A stretch of DNA of 18,272 bases from Lachnospira sp. UBA4346 (GCA_002394205.1 DGTC01000054.1:1-18272); one strand, 5' to 3'; positions 6,572 to 13,783 are shown, counted from the first letter of the stretch. Notes: generated by a model not told the origin, from the sequence alone. A program made the numbers and translations.

Positions 6572-6958
6572 ATGAGAATTACAGATTCAATGGAGTTAAA
6601 TAATCAGTATACAAATTATCGTATAGAGTCAAAAGAATTAAAAGAACAGCAGTCTGTAGTAAATGCTCAGCAGTCAGCAGCCTTACAGGAGGCTTCTTCT
6701 AATCAGGAGATTCCGAAGGAACAGGAAGAAATAAAGAAGGCTTCAGCCAATGCGAATCCGAACGATTTTGTTTTTGACTTTAAGAAGAATAATGACTATC
6801 ATCTTGTTGCAGCAAAGAATGATATGGAAGATGTTGATGTAGATAAAGAAATATCAGCTATGCAAAAAGATGCAGTGTTAGAACAGTATAAGTTCTTTGT
6901 GAATCCAACCAACCTTGGAACAGATGCAGATGGTACAGTTCGTCTTAAGAAAATGTGA
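6572..6958 (+). CDS. Small hydrophilic protein of unknown function, probably in the motility regulon
   Basis: This 128-residue protein has no membrane segment or cysteine. Residues about 20-60 are rich in Gln, Glu, Ser and Ala and probably disordered or coiled coil. The C-terminal part, from FVFDFKKNNDYHLVAAKNDM to VLEQYKFFV, looks folded. I do not recognise a named domain. A near-perfect SigD promoter precedes it, and the MRITDSMELNN opening is loosely like that of small flagellar or hook-associated proteins; both point to a motility role, as inference. GAAAGGAG lies about 8 bases before ATG. It appears monocistronic; the tRNA-Gln promoter begins about 57 bases after its stop. Confidence 0.72.
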   Translation: MRITDSMELNNQYTNYRIESKELKEQQSVVNAQQSAALQEASSNQEIPKEQEEIKKASANANPNDFVFDFKKNNDYHLVAAKNDMEDVDVDKEISAMQKDAVLEQYKFFVNPTNLGTDADGTVRLKKM

Positions 6959-6981
6959 TGAACGAGAGTGAAAAATGGCAG

Positions 6982-6997
6982 TTTAAAAATTTTTAAA
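6982..6997. repeat. A/T palindrome upstream of the tRNA promoter (UP-element-like)
   Basis: TTTAAAAATTTTTAAA is a perfect 16-base palindrome, followed by a further A-rich run up to the -35 of the tRNA promoter. Phased A/T tracts at this place are typical of UP elements that raise stable-RNA promoter activity. It might also act as a weak terminator for the preceding gene. Confidence 0.4.
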
Positions 6998-7015
6998 AAA
7001 AATTTAAAAAAGTGC

Positions 7016-7044
7016 TTGCTTTTTTTCAAATACTGAGATATAAT
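7016..7044 (+). promoter_or_regulatory. Sigma-A promoter of the tRNA-Gln gene
   Basis: TTGCTT (7016-7021), a 17-base spacer and TATAAT (7039-7044). Transcription would start near 7051, about 25 bases before mature tRNA. The leader begins with a small hairpin, TTGTC/GACAA (7050-7064). Confidence 0.75.
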
Positions 7045-7074
7045 AACTTTTGTCGTCAAGACAACACAAGTTAT

Positions 7075-7146
7075 TGGGCTTTCGCCAAATGGTAAGGCAC
7101 TGGATTCTGATTCCAGCATCTGGGGGTTCGAGTCCCTCAAGCCCAG
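7075..7146 (+). tRNA. tRNA-Gln, anticodon CUG
   Basis: This is a complete 72-base cloverleaf. The acceptor stem is TGGGCTT (7075-7081) with AAGCCCA (7139-7145) and discriminator G7146. The anticodon stem is CTGGA/TCCAG (7100-7104, 7112-7116), with loop TTCTGAT and anticodon CTG at 7107-7109, reading CAG codons. The T-arm contains GGTTCGAGTCC. The 3' CCA is not encoded and must be added by the CCA enzyme. It is a solitary tRNA gene with its own promoter and terminator. Confidence 0.96.
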
Positions 7147-7154
7147 CTACGTTG

Positions 7155-7180
7155 CCCCTCGCATTTGCGAGGGGTTTTTT
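7155..7180 (+). terminator. Intrinsic terminator of the tRNA-Gln gene
   Basis: A perfect 8-bp stem, CCCCTCGC (7155-7162) with GCGAGGGG (7167-7174), a 4-base loop and TTTTTT directly after. It lies 8 bases past the tRNA 3' end. Confidence 0.95.
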
Positions 7181-7351
7181 CTTTATAAAAAACTATAAAA
7201 GGATTACTTTGCTTGTATAAAGAAAAGATTTTGTATGGAGATATGTACATTTGTAAAAATATCACGGAAGGTGATGGAAAGATGTGCAGTGTATATTCAG
7301 GATAGGAAGAATGGTTACAGATAAGCAGATTAAGATGATAATGGAGGTTCT

Positions 7352-8179
7352 ATGATCGAATTAGGAAAAGTTCAGAGTTTGAATGTTGTTAAGATGACAG
7401 ATTTTGGTGTATATCTTGGAACAGAAGAAGATAAAGTATTGCTGCCAAAGAAGCAGGTGCCGGAGGATATTGAAGTCGGTGATGCACTAGAGGTATTTAT
7501 TTATCGTGATTCAAGTGATCGTCTGATTGCGACAACGAATCGTCCTAAGATTTTGCTTGGACAGATTGCAGAATTGACAGTATCTCAGACAAGTAAGATT
7601 GGTGCATTCTTAAATTGGGGGTTAGAAAAAGATTTGCTGCTTCCATTTAAAGAACAGACAACGCACGTACAGGAAGGCGATACATGTCTTGTTGCACTCT
7701 ATATTGATAAAAGTAATCGTCTTGCAGCAACCATGCGTGTGTATGATTATTTAAGCTGTGACAGTCCATATGTTAAGGATAGCGCAGTGGAGGGAACGGT
7801 TATTGAGGTAAATCCGGATTTTGGCGTTTATCTTGCAATTGATAATAAATATTTTGGAATGGTTCCAAAGAACGAAGTATATCGTACATTTCATATCGGA
7901 GAAAAGGTATATGGTCGTGTATCAAAGGTGCGTGAGGATAAGAAATTATCTGTCAGCCTGAAGCAGAAGGCGTATATTCAGATGGATGAAGATTCTAAGA
8001 TTATTTATGATACCATGCAGCAAAATGGAGGCAGCCTTCCATTTACAGATAAGGCATCTCCGGAAGTAATTAAGGAATATTTTAAGATGAGTAAGAATGC
8101 ATTTAAACGTGCAGTCGGACGTTTACTCAAAGAAGGCAAGATTGAGATTAAAGAGGCATGCATTGTACTTAAGAAATAA
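7352..8179 (+). CDS. cvfB: CvfB/YitL-type S1 RNA-binding protein
   Basis: This 275-residue protein has three consecutive S1-like beta-barrel units (about 1-62, 65-130 and 143-206) and a C-terminal winged helix (about 212-275). The third unit has the clearest S1 pattern: EGTVIEVNPDFGVYLAID, then KVYGRVSKVREDKKLSVSL. This order and length match the CvfB family (Staphylococcus CvfB, Bacillus YitL), cytoplasmic RNA-binding proteins linked to post-transcriptional control; the exact RNA targets are not known from the sequence. TGGAGG lies 5 bases before ATG. It follows the tRNA terminator and is closed by a strong terminator from 8284, so it is probably monocistronic. No clear promoter was found in 7181-7351. 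Confidence 0.85.
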   Translation: MIELGKVQSLNVVKMTDFGVYLGTEEDKVLLPKKQVPEDIEVGDALEVFIYRDSSDRLIATTNRPKILLGQIAELTVSQTSKIGAFLNWGLEKDLLLPFKEQTTHVQEGDTCLVALYIDKSNRLAATMRVYDYLSCDSPYVKDSAVEGTVIEVNPDFGVYLAIDNKYFGMVPKNEVYRTFHIGEKVYGRVSKVREDKKLSVSLKQKAYIQMDEDSKIIYDTMQQNGGSLPFTDKASPEVIKEYFKMSKNAFKRAVGRLLKEGKIEIKEACIVLKK

Positions 8180-8283
8180 GCCCTTAAAGAGTGAATCATT
8201 TTTGTATGGATACGTGCGCATGATTGAATAACCTGCCTGTAGGTAATACAAAATTTGAATCAATACCAATTAATGATTATTAT

Positions 8284-8330
8284 AGAAAAAACAGATTTGC
8301 TTCATAAAAAGTTTATCTGTTTTTTCTTTT
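8284..8330 (+). terminator. Strong bidirectional intrinsic terminator
   Basis: A perfect 13-bp stem, AGAAAAAACAGAT (8284-8296) with ATCTGTTTTTTCT (8315-8327), an 18-base loop and a continuing T-run. It ends the CvfB-type gene transcript about 100 bases after its stop. The remaining gap 8180-8283 shows nothing else that I can support. Confidence 0.9.
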
Positions 8331-8455
8331 TTTAATTATAGATTGTGAATATTGTGTGATAGTATAAAGAAAAGAATTGTTTAATAAATGAGCACTTGCA
8401 CAACAAAAGAAAAATAGGAATTGCTCGAAAATACATCAAAGAAGGAGAATACATT

Positions 8456-10168
8456 ATGTTTGAACGATTACAAAAATTGGATGTAAGAAAACGTTTGAAG
8501 AAGAGTTTTCAGATGCTGCAGGCTTCTTTAGGCGTTGTAGGACTGGTAGCGATTGTTGTATTAGTAGTAGTATCTATATTGTACAATAGAGCGTTGAATA
8601 ATTATGGATTTGCGCAGGGAACAGCAGGTAAGGTGTTGACAACATTTACGCAGACAAGATCTGATTTAAGAGGCGTTATGGGATATGATGCCCCGGAACA
8701 TGTGAAATCTATGACACAAAGTCATGATGATTATAAAGAAAAATTTGAGAAATATTGGGCTGAATTGGAGAGATATATGGTTCAGCCTGAAGAGAAAGAG
8801 TTATATGAAGAGACTGCAAAGCTGTTCGATGCATATTGGGAAACAGACAGCAAATTAATGGAATATGCGACAAATACGGATAGAGTGGCAGCAAAGCAGT
8901 CACAAGAATATGGAATGAAATACCTTGCACCACAGTATAATGAAATTTATGCGAAGCTCCTTGAAATCATGGATTTAAAGGTGGATGAGGGATATGCATT
9001 AGAGACACGTATGGGTGTGGTGCAGCTGGTATTGGTTATATTGATTCTCGTAGTAGTTATCAGTGTTTATATTACATCGAATAAGTTTAGTAAAAAGATG
9101 GCAGATGACATTGCAGATCCATTGGCTGAATTACAGCAGCGATTAGATACCTTTAAAAATGGTGATTTAGATACACCATTTCCAGAGACAAGAGGAGAAG
9201 ATGAGATTGCAGCAATTGTAGGCTCGGCTTCAGAAATGTCTGAGAAGTTAAGAATGGTTATTAAGGATATCATTTATCTTGTAGATCAAATGGCAGATGG
9301 AAATTATGCAGTCGTGTCAGAGCATATAGAAATTTATCAGGGTGAGTATGCGAAGTTATTAGAAGTGCTTCGTAAATTGAAGATTCAGATGAATCATACA
9401 TTGGGTCAGATTGAAACATCATCAAACCTTGTTACTTCAGGGGCAGAAAATCTTTCACAGGCAGCACAGGCCCTTGCAGAAGGTGCAACAGATCAGGCCG
9501 CGACCGTTGAAGAGTTACAGGCTACATTTGCAGATATTGCAGAAGGTGTTGAAAAGACAGCGACAACGGCACAGGAATCTTATGAAAATGCAAGAAAGTA
9601 TGCAAACGAAGCAGATAAGAGCCGTGGCGAAATGCAGAACATGGTAGATGCAATGAATCGAATCAGTGAAACATCACAGAAGATTGGCAGTATCATTTCT
9701 GATATTGAAGATATTGCAAGTCAGACAAATCTGTTATCATTAAATGCTTCTATTGAAGCGGCAAGAGCAGGTGAGGCAGGTAAGGGATTTGCGGTTGTAG
9801 CAGATCAGATTCGACAGCTTGCAGAACAGAGTACACAGTCAGCTGTTGGCACAAGAGAGTTGATTGAAGCGGCATTGTCAGAAATTAATCATGGAAATGC
9901 GGCAGCTCAAAAAGTTGCGGATACGATTGAATCGGTCGTTGTCGGAATTAATCACGTTGCAGAGGGTGCACATGATCTGAGTCAGATTTCACAGCAGCAG
10001 TCACAGGCAATTCAGGAAACAGAAGCCGGAATTGATCAGATTTCTAATGTTATTCAGGCAAATTCTGCAACAGCAGAAGAAACATCAGCAACCAGTGAGG
10101 AGTTATCGGCACAGGCAGTTACATTGAATCAACTTGTAGAGAGTTTCCAGTTAGATAAGAGTGTCTAA
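8456..10168 (+). CDS. Methyl-accepting chemotaxis protein (transmembrane chemoreceptor)
   Basis: This 570-residue chemoreceptor has a membrane helix at about 24-43, an external sensor of about 140 residues (probably a four-helix bundle), a second helix at about 186-206, a HAMP linker (about 210-265) and a long cytoplasmic coiled coil. The conserved signalling hairpin tip, with SQTNLLSLNASIEAARAGE near residues 420-440, contacts CheA and CheW. Gln/Glu-rich methylation-type segments lie on both sides (such as ATDQAATVEEL and SATAEETSATSEEL). The C-terminus has no NWETF-like CheR tether. I chose ATG at 8456 with AAGGAG 8 bases upstream; the in-frame extension to 8396 lacks a ribosome site. The ligand is unknown. 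No sigma-28 promoter of good quality is seen before it. Confidence 0.94.
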   Translation: MFERLQKLDVRKRLKKSFQMLQASLGVVGLVAIVVLVVVSILYNRALNNYGFAQGTAGKVLTTFTQTRSDLRGVMGYDAPEHVKSMTQSHDDYKEKFEKYWAELERYMVQPEEKELYEETAKLFDAYWETDSKLMEYATNTDRVAAKQSQEYGMKYLAPQYNEIYAKLLEIMDLKVDEGYALETRMGVVQLVLVILILVVVISVYITSNKFSKKMADDIADPLAELQQRLDTFKNGDLDTPFPETRGEDEIAAIVGSASEMSEKLRMVIKDIIYLVDQMADGNYAVVSEHIEIYQGEYAKLLEVLRKLKIQMNHTLGQIETSSNLVTSGAENLSQAAQALAEGATDQAATVEELQATFADIAEGVEKTATTAQESYENARKYANEADKSRGEMQNMVDAMNRISETSQKIGSIISDIEDIASQTNLLSLNASIEAARAGEAGKGFAVVADQIRQLAEQSTQSAVGTRELIEAALSEINHGNAAAQKVADTIESVVVGINHVAEGAHDLSQISQQQSQAIQETEAGIDQISNVIQANSATAEETSATSEELSAQAVTLNQLVESFQLDKSV

Positions 10169-10185
10169 TCATTTAACAAATATAT

Positions 10186-10230
10186 AAGGTTCCTTTGATG
10201 AGAATATCATTCTTGTTGAAGGAACTTTTG
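10186..10230 (+). terminator. Intrinsic terminator of the chemoreceptor gene
   Basis: AAGGTTCCTT (10186-10195) pairs with AAGGAACTTT (10219-10228), including one wobble, with further pairing (GAAT/ATTC) in the long loop, and ends in TTTTG. It lies 18 bases past the chemoreceptor stop. Confidence 0.75.
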
Positions 10231-10249
10231 TTACATATCCGTAATTCCT

Positions 10250-10278
10250 TTGACAGTAAAATGAAGATATTGTATAAT
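10250..10278 (+). promoter_or_regulatory. Consensus sigma-A promoter of guaA
   Basis: TTGACA (10250-10255), exactly 17 bases, TATAAT (10273-10278): both hexamers perfect, with TG directly before the -10. It implies strong basal transcription and a leader of about 63 bases. No purine riboswitch core is visible in the leader. Confidence 0.9.
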
Positions 10279-10347
10279 ATTCGTTATAGTTTCAATAGGA
10301 AGCAAAATGAAGATAGATGTCGCATTGCGACAGAATGGAGGAACGAT

Positions 10348-11889
10348 TTGAATAGCGAAGTAGTATTAGTTGTTGACTTCGGTGGACAGTACAACCAGCT
10401 GATTGCAAGACGTGTCAGAGAGTGCAATGTATATGCTGAAGTAATTCCACATACAACAAGCCTTGAAGATATTCAGGCAAAGAACCCAAAGGGAATCATT
10501 TTTACAGGCGGACCAAATAGTGTCTATGAAGAAGATTCACCTTCTTATGATAAGGCTATTTTTGAAATTGGTGTGCCAATTCTTGGAATCTGTTACGGCT
10601 CACAGCTTATGGCACATAAGCTCGGCGGTAAGGTTATGACAGCACCTGTCAGTGAATATGGTAAGACAGATGTAGAAGTAGATACAACTTCATTGCTTTT
10701 TGAAGACGTTCATCCAACAACAACAACATGGATGAGTCATACAGATTATATTGCTAACGCACCGGAAGGCTTTAAGGTTACAGGTCATACAGATAATTGT
10801 CCTGTTGCAGCAATGGAGAATGCGGATCAGAAGCTCTATGCCGTTCAGTTCCATCCGGAAGTTATGCATTCTGTAGAAGGACAGAAGATGCTTCATAACT
10901 TCTTATTTAATGTATGTAAATGTGCCGGCGATTGGAAGATGGATTCTTTCGTAGAAACAACCATTGCCCAGATTCGAGAAAAGGTAGGAAACGGTAAGGT
11001 ATTATGTGCCCTTTCCGGTGGTGTTGATTCATCTGTTGCAGCTGTTATGCTTGCAAAGGCAGTTGGTAAGCAGCTTACTTGTGTATTCGTAGATCATGGT
11101 CTTCTTCGTAAGAATGAAGGTGATGAAGTAGAAGCTGTATTTGGCCCGGAAGGTCCATATGATTTGAACTTCATTCGTGTCAATGCACAGGATCGTTTCT
11201 ATGAGAAGTTAAAGGATGTTGAAGAACCAGAACAGAAGCGTAAGATTATCGGTGAAGAATTCATTCGTGTATTTGAAGAAGAAGCAAAGAAGATTGGTGC
11301 AGTTGATTTCTTAGTTCAGGGTACAATTTATCCAGATGTGATTGAGTCAGGACTTGGTAAGTCTGCAACAATTAAGTCTCATCACAATGTTGGAGGACTT
11401 CCTGATTATGTAGATTTCAAGGAAATCGTAGAGCCACTTCGTATGTTATTTAAGGATGAGGTTCGTAAGGCAGGACGTGAACTTGGTATTCCAGAATATC
11501 TCGTAAGCCGTCAGCCATTCCCAGGTCCGGGACTTGGTATCCGTATTATCGGTGCAGTTACACCAGAAAAGGTTCGTATTGTTCAGGATGCTGATTATAT
11601 TTATCGTGAAGAAATCGCTAAGGCTGGTGTAGACAAAGATCTCGGTCAGTACTTCGCAGCACTTACAAATATGCGTTCTGTAGGTGTTATGGGAGATGAG
11701 AGAACGTATGATTATGCAGTCGCACTTCGTGCCGTATGTACAGCCGACTTCATGACAGCTGACTGCGCACAGATTCCATGGGATGTATTAAGTCTCGTGG
11801 CAAATAGAATTGTCAATGAAGTAAAAGGGGTAAACCGTGTACTGTATGACTGTACAAGTAAGCCACCTGCTACGATTGAGTTTGAGTAG
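10348..11889 (+). CDS. guaA: GMP synthase (glutamine-hydrolysing)
   Basis: This 513-residue cytoplasmic enzyme converts XMP to GMP using glutamine and ATP. The N-terminal class I glutamine amidotransferase carries the triad Cys82 (GICYGSQ), His169 and Glu171 (FHPE). The ATP-pyrophosphatase domain has the PP-loop SGGVDSS at 223-229, and the C-terminal dimerisation part ends in SKPPATIEFE, the usual GuaA ending. The start is TTG at 10348: GGAGGA lies 5 bases upstream, and it gives the family's normal N-terminus (NSEVVLVVDFGGQYNQLIARR). The in-frame extension back to 10195 would overlap the promoter. A 6-bp hairpin (10318-10332) lies just before the ribosome site. The 3' end of guaA is a known island integration site, and accessory genes follow here. 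Confidence 0.97.
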   Translation: MNSEVVLVVDFGGQYNQLIARRVRECNVYAEVIPHTTSLEDIQAKNPKGIIFTGGPNSVYEEDSPSYDKAIFEIGVPILGICYGSQLMAHKLGGKVMTAPVSEYGKTDVEVDTTSLLFEDVHPTTTTWMSHTDYIANAPEGFKVTGHTDNCPVAAMENADQKLYAVQFHPEVMHSVEGQKMLHNFLFNVCKCAGDWKMDSFVETTIAQIREKVGNGKVLCALSGGVDSSVAAVMLAKAVGKQLTCVFVDHGLLRKNEGDEVEAVFGPEGPYDLNFIRVNAQDRFYEKLKDVEEPEQKRKIIGEEFIRVFEEEAKKIGAVDFLVQGTIYPDVIESGLGKSATIKSHHNVGGLPDYVDFKEIVEPLRMLFKDEVRKAGRELGIPEYLVSRQPFPGPGLGIRIIGAVTPEKVRIVQDADYIYREEIAKAGVDKDLGQYFAALTNMRSVGVMGDERTYDYAVALRAVCTADFMTADCAQIPWDVLSLVANRIVNEVKGVNRVLYDCTSKPPATIEFE

Positions 11890-11907
11890 AGAAAATTGTA
11901 TTTTTAG

Positions 11908-11947
11908 AGCCTGCAAGCCCAGTAAAATCAAGGGTTTGCGGGCTTTT
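11908..11947 (+). terminator. Intrinsic terminator of guaA
   Basis: AGCCTGCAAGCCC (11908-11920) pairs over 13 bases, with two wobbles, to GGGTTTGCGGGCT (11932-11944), followed by TTT. It lies 18 bases past the guaA stop. Confidence 0.9.
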
Positions 11948-11958
11948 ACTATTGGCTC

Positions 11959-11978
11959 TGGTAAGCGTTTGGTAAGCG
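11959..11978 (+). repeat. Tandem TGGTAAGCG repeat near the guaA junction
   Basis: Two exact 9-base copies, TGGTAAGCG at 11959-11967 and 11970-11978, 11 bases apart, lie about 70 bases past the guaA stop. Closely spaced short direct repeats at one helical turn are typical of arm-type integrase or excisionase sites near element ends. This role is inferred from position. Confidence 0.5.
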
Positions 11979-12004
11979 AATACCACAAAAAATAATTTTA
12001 ATTC

Positions 12005-12035
12005 ACAGATTTATCCATGAAATCTCTACAGAGAT
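12005..12035. repeat. Overlapping palindromes, recombination-core-like
   Basis: ACAGATTT (12005-12012) and AAATCTCT (12020-12027) form 8-base inverted arms with one mismatch around a 7-base centre, the geometry of tyrosine-recombinase core sites. The overlapping ATCTCT-AC-AGAGAT (12022-12035) is a second palindrome. Chance palindromes are common in AT-rich DNA, so confidence is low. Confidence 0.3.
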
Positions 12036-12099
12036 AAATGAAATGACATCAAAAAGATTTGGTAATCTGTAAAAGAAAGAAAACATCAAAAAAAAAAAG

Positions 12100-12105
12100 T
12101 ATAAT
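12100..12105 (+). promoter_or_regulatory. Candidate -10 element upstream of the partition gene cluster
   Basis: TATAAT follows an uninterrupted run of A bases (12088-12098). The -35 position is purine-rich and poor. A start near 12112 would place the following hairpin at the very 5' end of the RNA. Confidence 0.35.
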
Positions 12106-12120
12106 TACTCAAAGAAATTT

Positions 12121-12168
12121 ATCCGCAGATGAGAGGCTGAATGAAGGTCTTTTATCTACGGATTTTTT
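12121..12168 (+). terminator. Terminator-like hairpin ahead of the first island gene
   Basis: ATCCG (12121-12125) and AGATGAGAG (12127-12135) pair with CTTTTATCT (12149-12157) and CGGAT (12159-12163), with a single C-A mismatch and two wobbles, around a 13-base loop, and are followed by TTTTT. It lies 27 bases before the LPD28-like gene, where it could stop incoming transcription or act as an attenuator. Confidence 0.65.
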
Positions 12169-12194
12169 ATGTCTAAGCACAAGGAGGAAGGAGC

Positions 12195-12470
12195 ATGGCA
12201 AGATATGATTATAATACCGAAAATTTTGAAATGGTTTGTGTCTGTGGAGTGGAATGTGAATTTTATGATGTACGAATTGAGAGGTCTTCCGTTCCACAGG
12301 GGCTGTATCACTATGAGGTGGCTGGAGATGATGATAGTGGTGGTGATCCGGTAAGGGTGGCAAAAGGAATATTGGTAAATTTCTTTGGCACACTGATTAG
12401 CAGGACGGAGTTACCACTGGATGAGGAAGGAAAGCTATGGTTGCAAGATGATGATTTTATATGGCTGTAA
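12195..12470 (+). CDS. LPD28-like small protein of mobile elements
   Basis: This 91-residue acidic protein begins MARYDYNTENFEMVCVCG. The pattern, with VCGVEC, then RIERSSVPQGLYHYEV, then an Asp-rich turn and GILVNFFGTLISR, resembles the large polyvalent protein-associated domain LPD28 as I recall it, which is common in conjugative elements and phages of Clostridia. Its molecular role is unknown. Only two cysteines are present (in CVCGVEC there are three cysteine-like positions: Cys15, Cys17 and Cys21), too few for a clear zinc site. AGGAGG lies about 8 bases before ATG. It precedes the ParM-like gene by 27 bases and is probably cotranscribed with it. Confidence 0.65.
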   Translation: MARYDYNTENFEMVCVCGVECEFYDVRIERSSVPQGLYHYEVAGDDDSGGDPVRVAKGILVNFFGTLISRTELPLDEEGKLWLQDDDFIWL

Positions 12471-12497
12471 ATATTATGAGAAAGAAGGCGTTAGAAA

Positions 12498-13424
12498 ATG
12501 ATTGATTTAGGAGACAATAAATATATTATCGGTTTTGATAATGGCTATCAGTTTGGCAAGACTGCAAATCTGATGTTTGAGAATGGTGTATTTCCTCTTG
12601 GAAAGGTTGAACCATCCGTAAGTGAACACTCTTTGAAATTTGAGAGAAAATATTATAAGGTTGCAGAGGGCAGAGCTGCCATAACAGAGGATAAGATATC
12701 AGATGAAAATGCAAGACTTTTGACAATGGTTGCAATCGCAAAGGAACTGTCTGCGGTAGGAGTTAGAAAAGCAGAGATTATTCTTGCGGTAGGCTTGCCG
12801 TTCTCCGATTATGGCAGGGAGAAGAAAGAACTCATTAAATACTATGAGGAAAAGCCAGTAATGAAATATGAGTATGAGGGAATCCGATATGATATTACTA
12901 TCAGTCGGATTTTTGTATTTCCACAGTGCTATTCGGCAATCGCTTCCAGAACAGGAAATATGAAAGGCGATTATATGATCGTGGATATCGGAAGCAAGAC
13001 TACAGATATTGTTTATCTGGTAAATGGTATCCCTGTGGAGAGCAAATCTATCACGATTGAAAAAGCAATGGTGAAATGGATTAGACAGATACAAGGCAGT
13101 CTGCAAGTACAGTATGGAAAGAATATACCTGAGAACGAGATTTTAAAGGTCATATTGAAGCAGAACACCAGCTTGCCTAAATCATATAGCCTTCACATTC
13201 AAAATGGCATTATGGGACAAATTTCAGCCTTGTTGCTGGAACTGGAAGAAAGAGAATATGATTTGAACTACACCAATGTGATTTTTGTAGGCGGTGGAGC
13301 TGTTGCAGCAAAGAATTTTTCCGAACATAAATCTAATTTTGCATACGATACAGATATCCTTGCTAATGCAAAAGGATATGAATTTCTAGCTATGCAGATG
13401 TTGAAGAGACAGGGGGCGGCATGA
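12498..13424 (+). CDS. parM: ParM/StbA-type actin-like ATPase (DNA segregation)
   Basis: This 308-residue member of the actin/Hsp70 superfamily has the phosphate-1 motif in FDNGYQFGKTA near residues 14-24, phosphate-2 in IVDIGSKTTD, and the adenosine motif FVGGGA near the C-terminus. Length and motif spacing fit ParM-type plasmid segregation proteins, which form filaments that push DNA copies apart when capped by ParR bound at a centromere. On an integrated element it may stabilise the excised circle. GAAGG lies about 9 bases before ATG. The next gene overlaps its stop by 4 bases (ATGA), indicating translational coupling. An unrelated role for an actin-like protein is possible, but the overlapping small partner and nearby repeats favour partition. 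Confidence 0.87.
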   Translation: MIDLGDNKYIIGFDNGYQFGKTANLMFENGVFPLGKVEPSVSEHSLKFERKYYKVAEGRAAITEDKISDENARLLTMVAIAKELSAVGVRKAEIILAVGLPFSDYGREKKELIKYYEEKPVMKYEYEGIRYDITISRIFVFPQCYSAIASRTGNMKGDYMIVDIGSKTTDIVYLVNGIPVESKSITIEKAMVKWIRQIQGSLQVQYGKNIPENEILKVILKQNTSLPKSYSLHIQNGIMGQISALLLELEEREYDLNYTNVIFVGGGAVAAKNFSEHKSNFAYDTDILANAKGYEFLAMQMLKRQGAA

Positions 13425-13780
13425 TGGCAGATAAGAAAGTAATCAGTATCCGATTTCATAATAGCAGTGATGAGGATATGGAGCTGTATGAAAAGCTGGA
13501 GAATGAAGCTTTGAATGGTGGTTCTCTTGCGTCAGTTGCGAAAGCAAGGATTAAGCTATCCTATGAGAATGCTACCGACTCGGATTTGAAGGAACAAATT
13601 GTAGAAATCGTTCAGGATGAAATGCAAAAATGCAGTATGAAGATTGTCGGAGCATTATTGGCGGGTTCAAATGGTAGAGTATCTACAGGAAATGTCGTAG
13701 AAAGTCAGAGTGAAAGCAATAGCCAATTACCGGAGCAGTCAACGGAGTTACCAAGTGGAGCATTGGACTTCTTGGGGTAG
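13421..13780 (+). CDS. Small ParR-like DNA-binding candidate coupled to parM
   Basis: This 119-residue protein starts with a beta strand, KKVISIRFHN, followed by helices (about 18-28 and 35-50). The layout is like a ribbon-helix-helix DNA-binding domain, with a second helical part (about 55-85) and a Ser/Gln/Glu-rich, probably unfolded tail ending in ALDFLG. ParR proteins have this kind of layout: an N-terminal RHH domain and a flexible C-terminus that binds the ParM filament end. No sequence motif proves ParR identity; the case rests on size, layout, the 4-base overlap with parM and the TGTAGCA array that begins 4 bases after its stop. Either ATG 13421 or ATG 13424 may be used; GGGGGCGG lies just upstream. 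Confidence 0.65.
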   Translation: MMADKKVISIRFHNSSDEDMELYEKLENEALNGGSLASVAKARIKLSYENATDSDLKEQIVEIVQDEMQKCSMKIVGALLAGSNGRVSTGNVVESQSESNSQLPEQSTELPSGALDFLG

Positions 13781-13783
13781 GTA

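Noticed and set aside
6799..7140. Minus-strand open frame of 113 codons across the tRNA-Gln
   Set aside because: Its N-terminus is the antisense translation of the tRNA and the rest is antisense to the gene at 6572. It is a familiar false gene over tRNAs, with no ribosome site.
8332..8368. SigD promoter for the chemoreceptor
   Set aside because: Only GATA near 8358 matches; the -35 at the right spacing and the GCC part are missing.
8396..8455. Upstream start for the chemoreceptor
   Set aside because: No ribosome site; AAGGAG clearly marks the ATG at 8456, which gives a normal membrane-targeting N-terminus.
10195..10347. N-terminal extension of GMP synthase
   Set aside because: It would include the guaA promoter and terminator arm, lacks a ribosome site, and adds residues not found in the family.
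10279..10347. Purine riboswitch ahead of guaA
   Set aside because: The leader is only about 63 bases and lacks the conserved three-way junction sequences.
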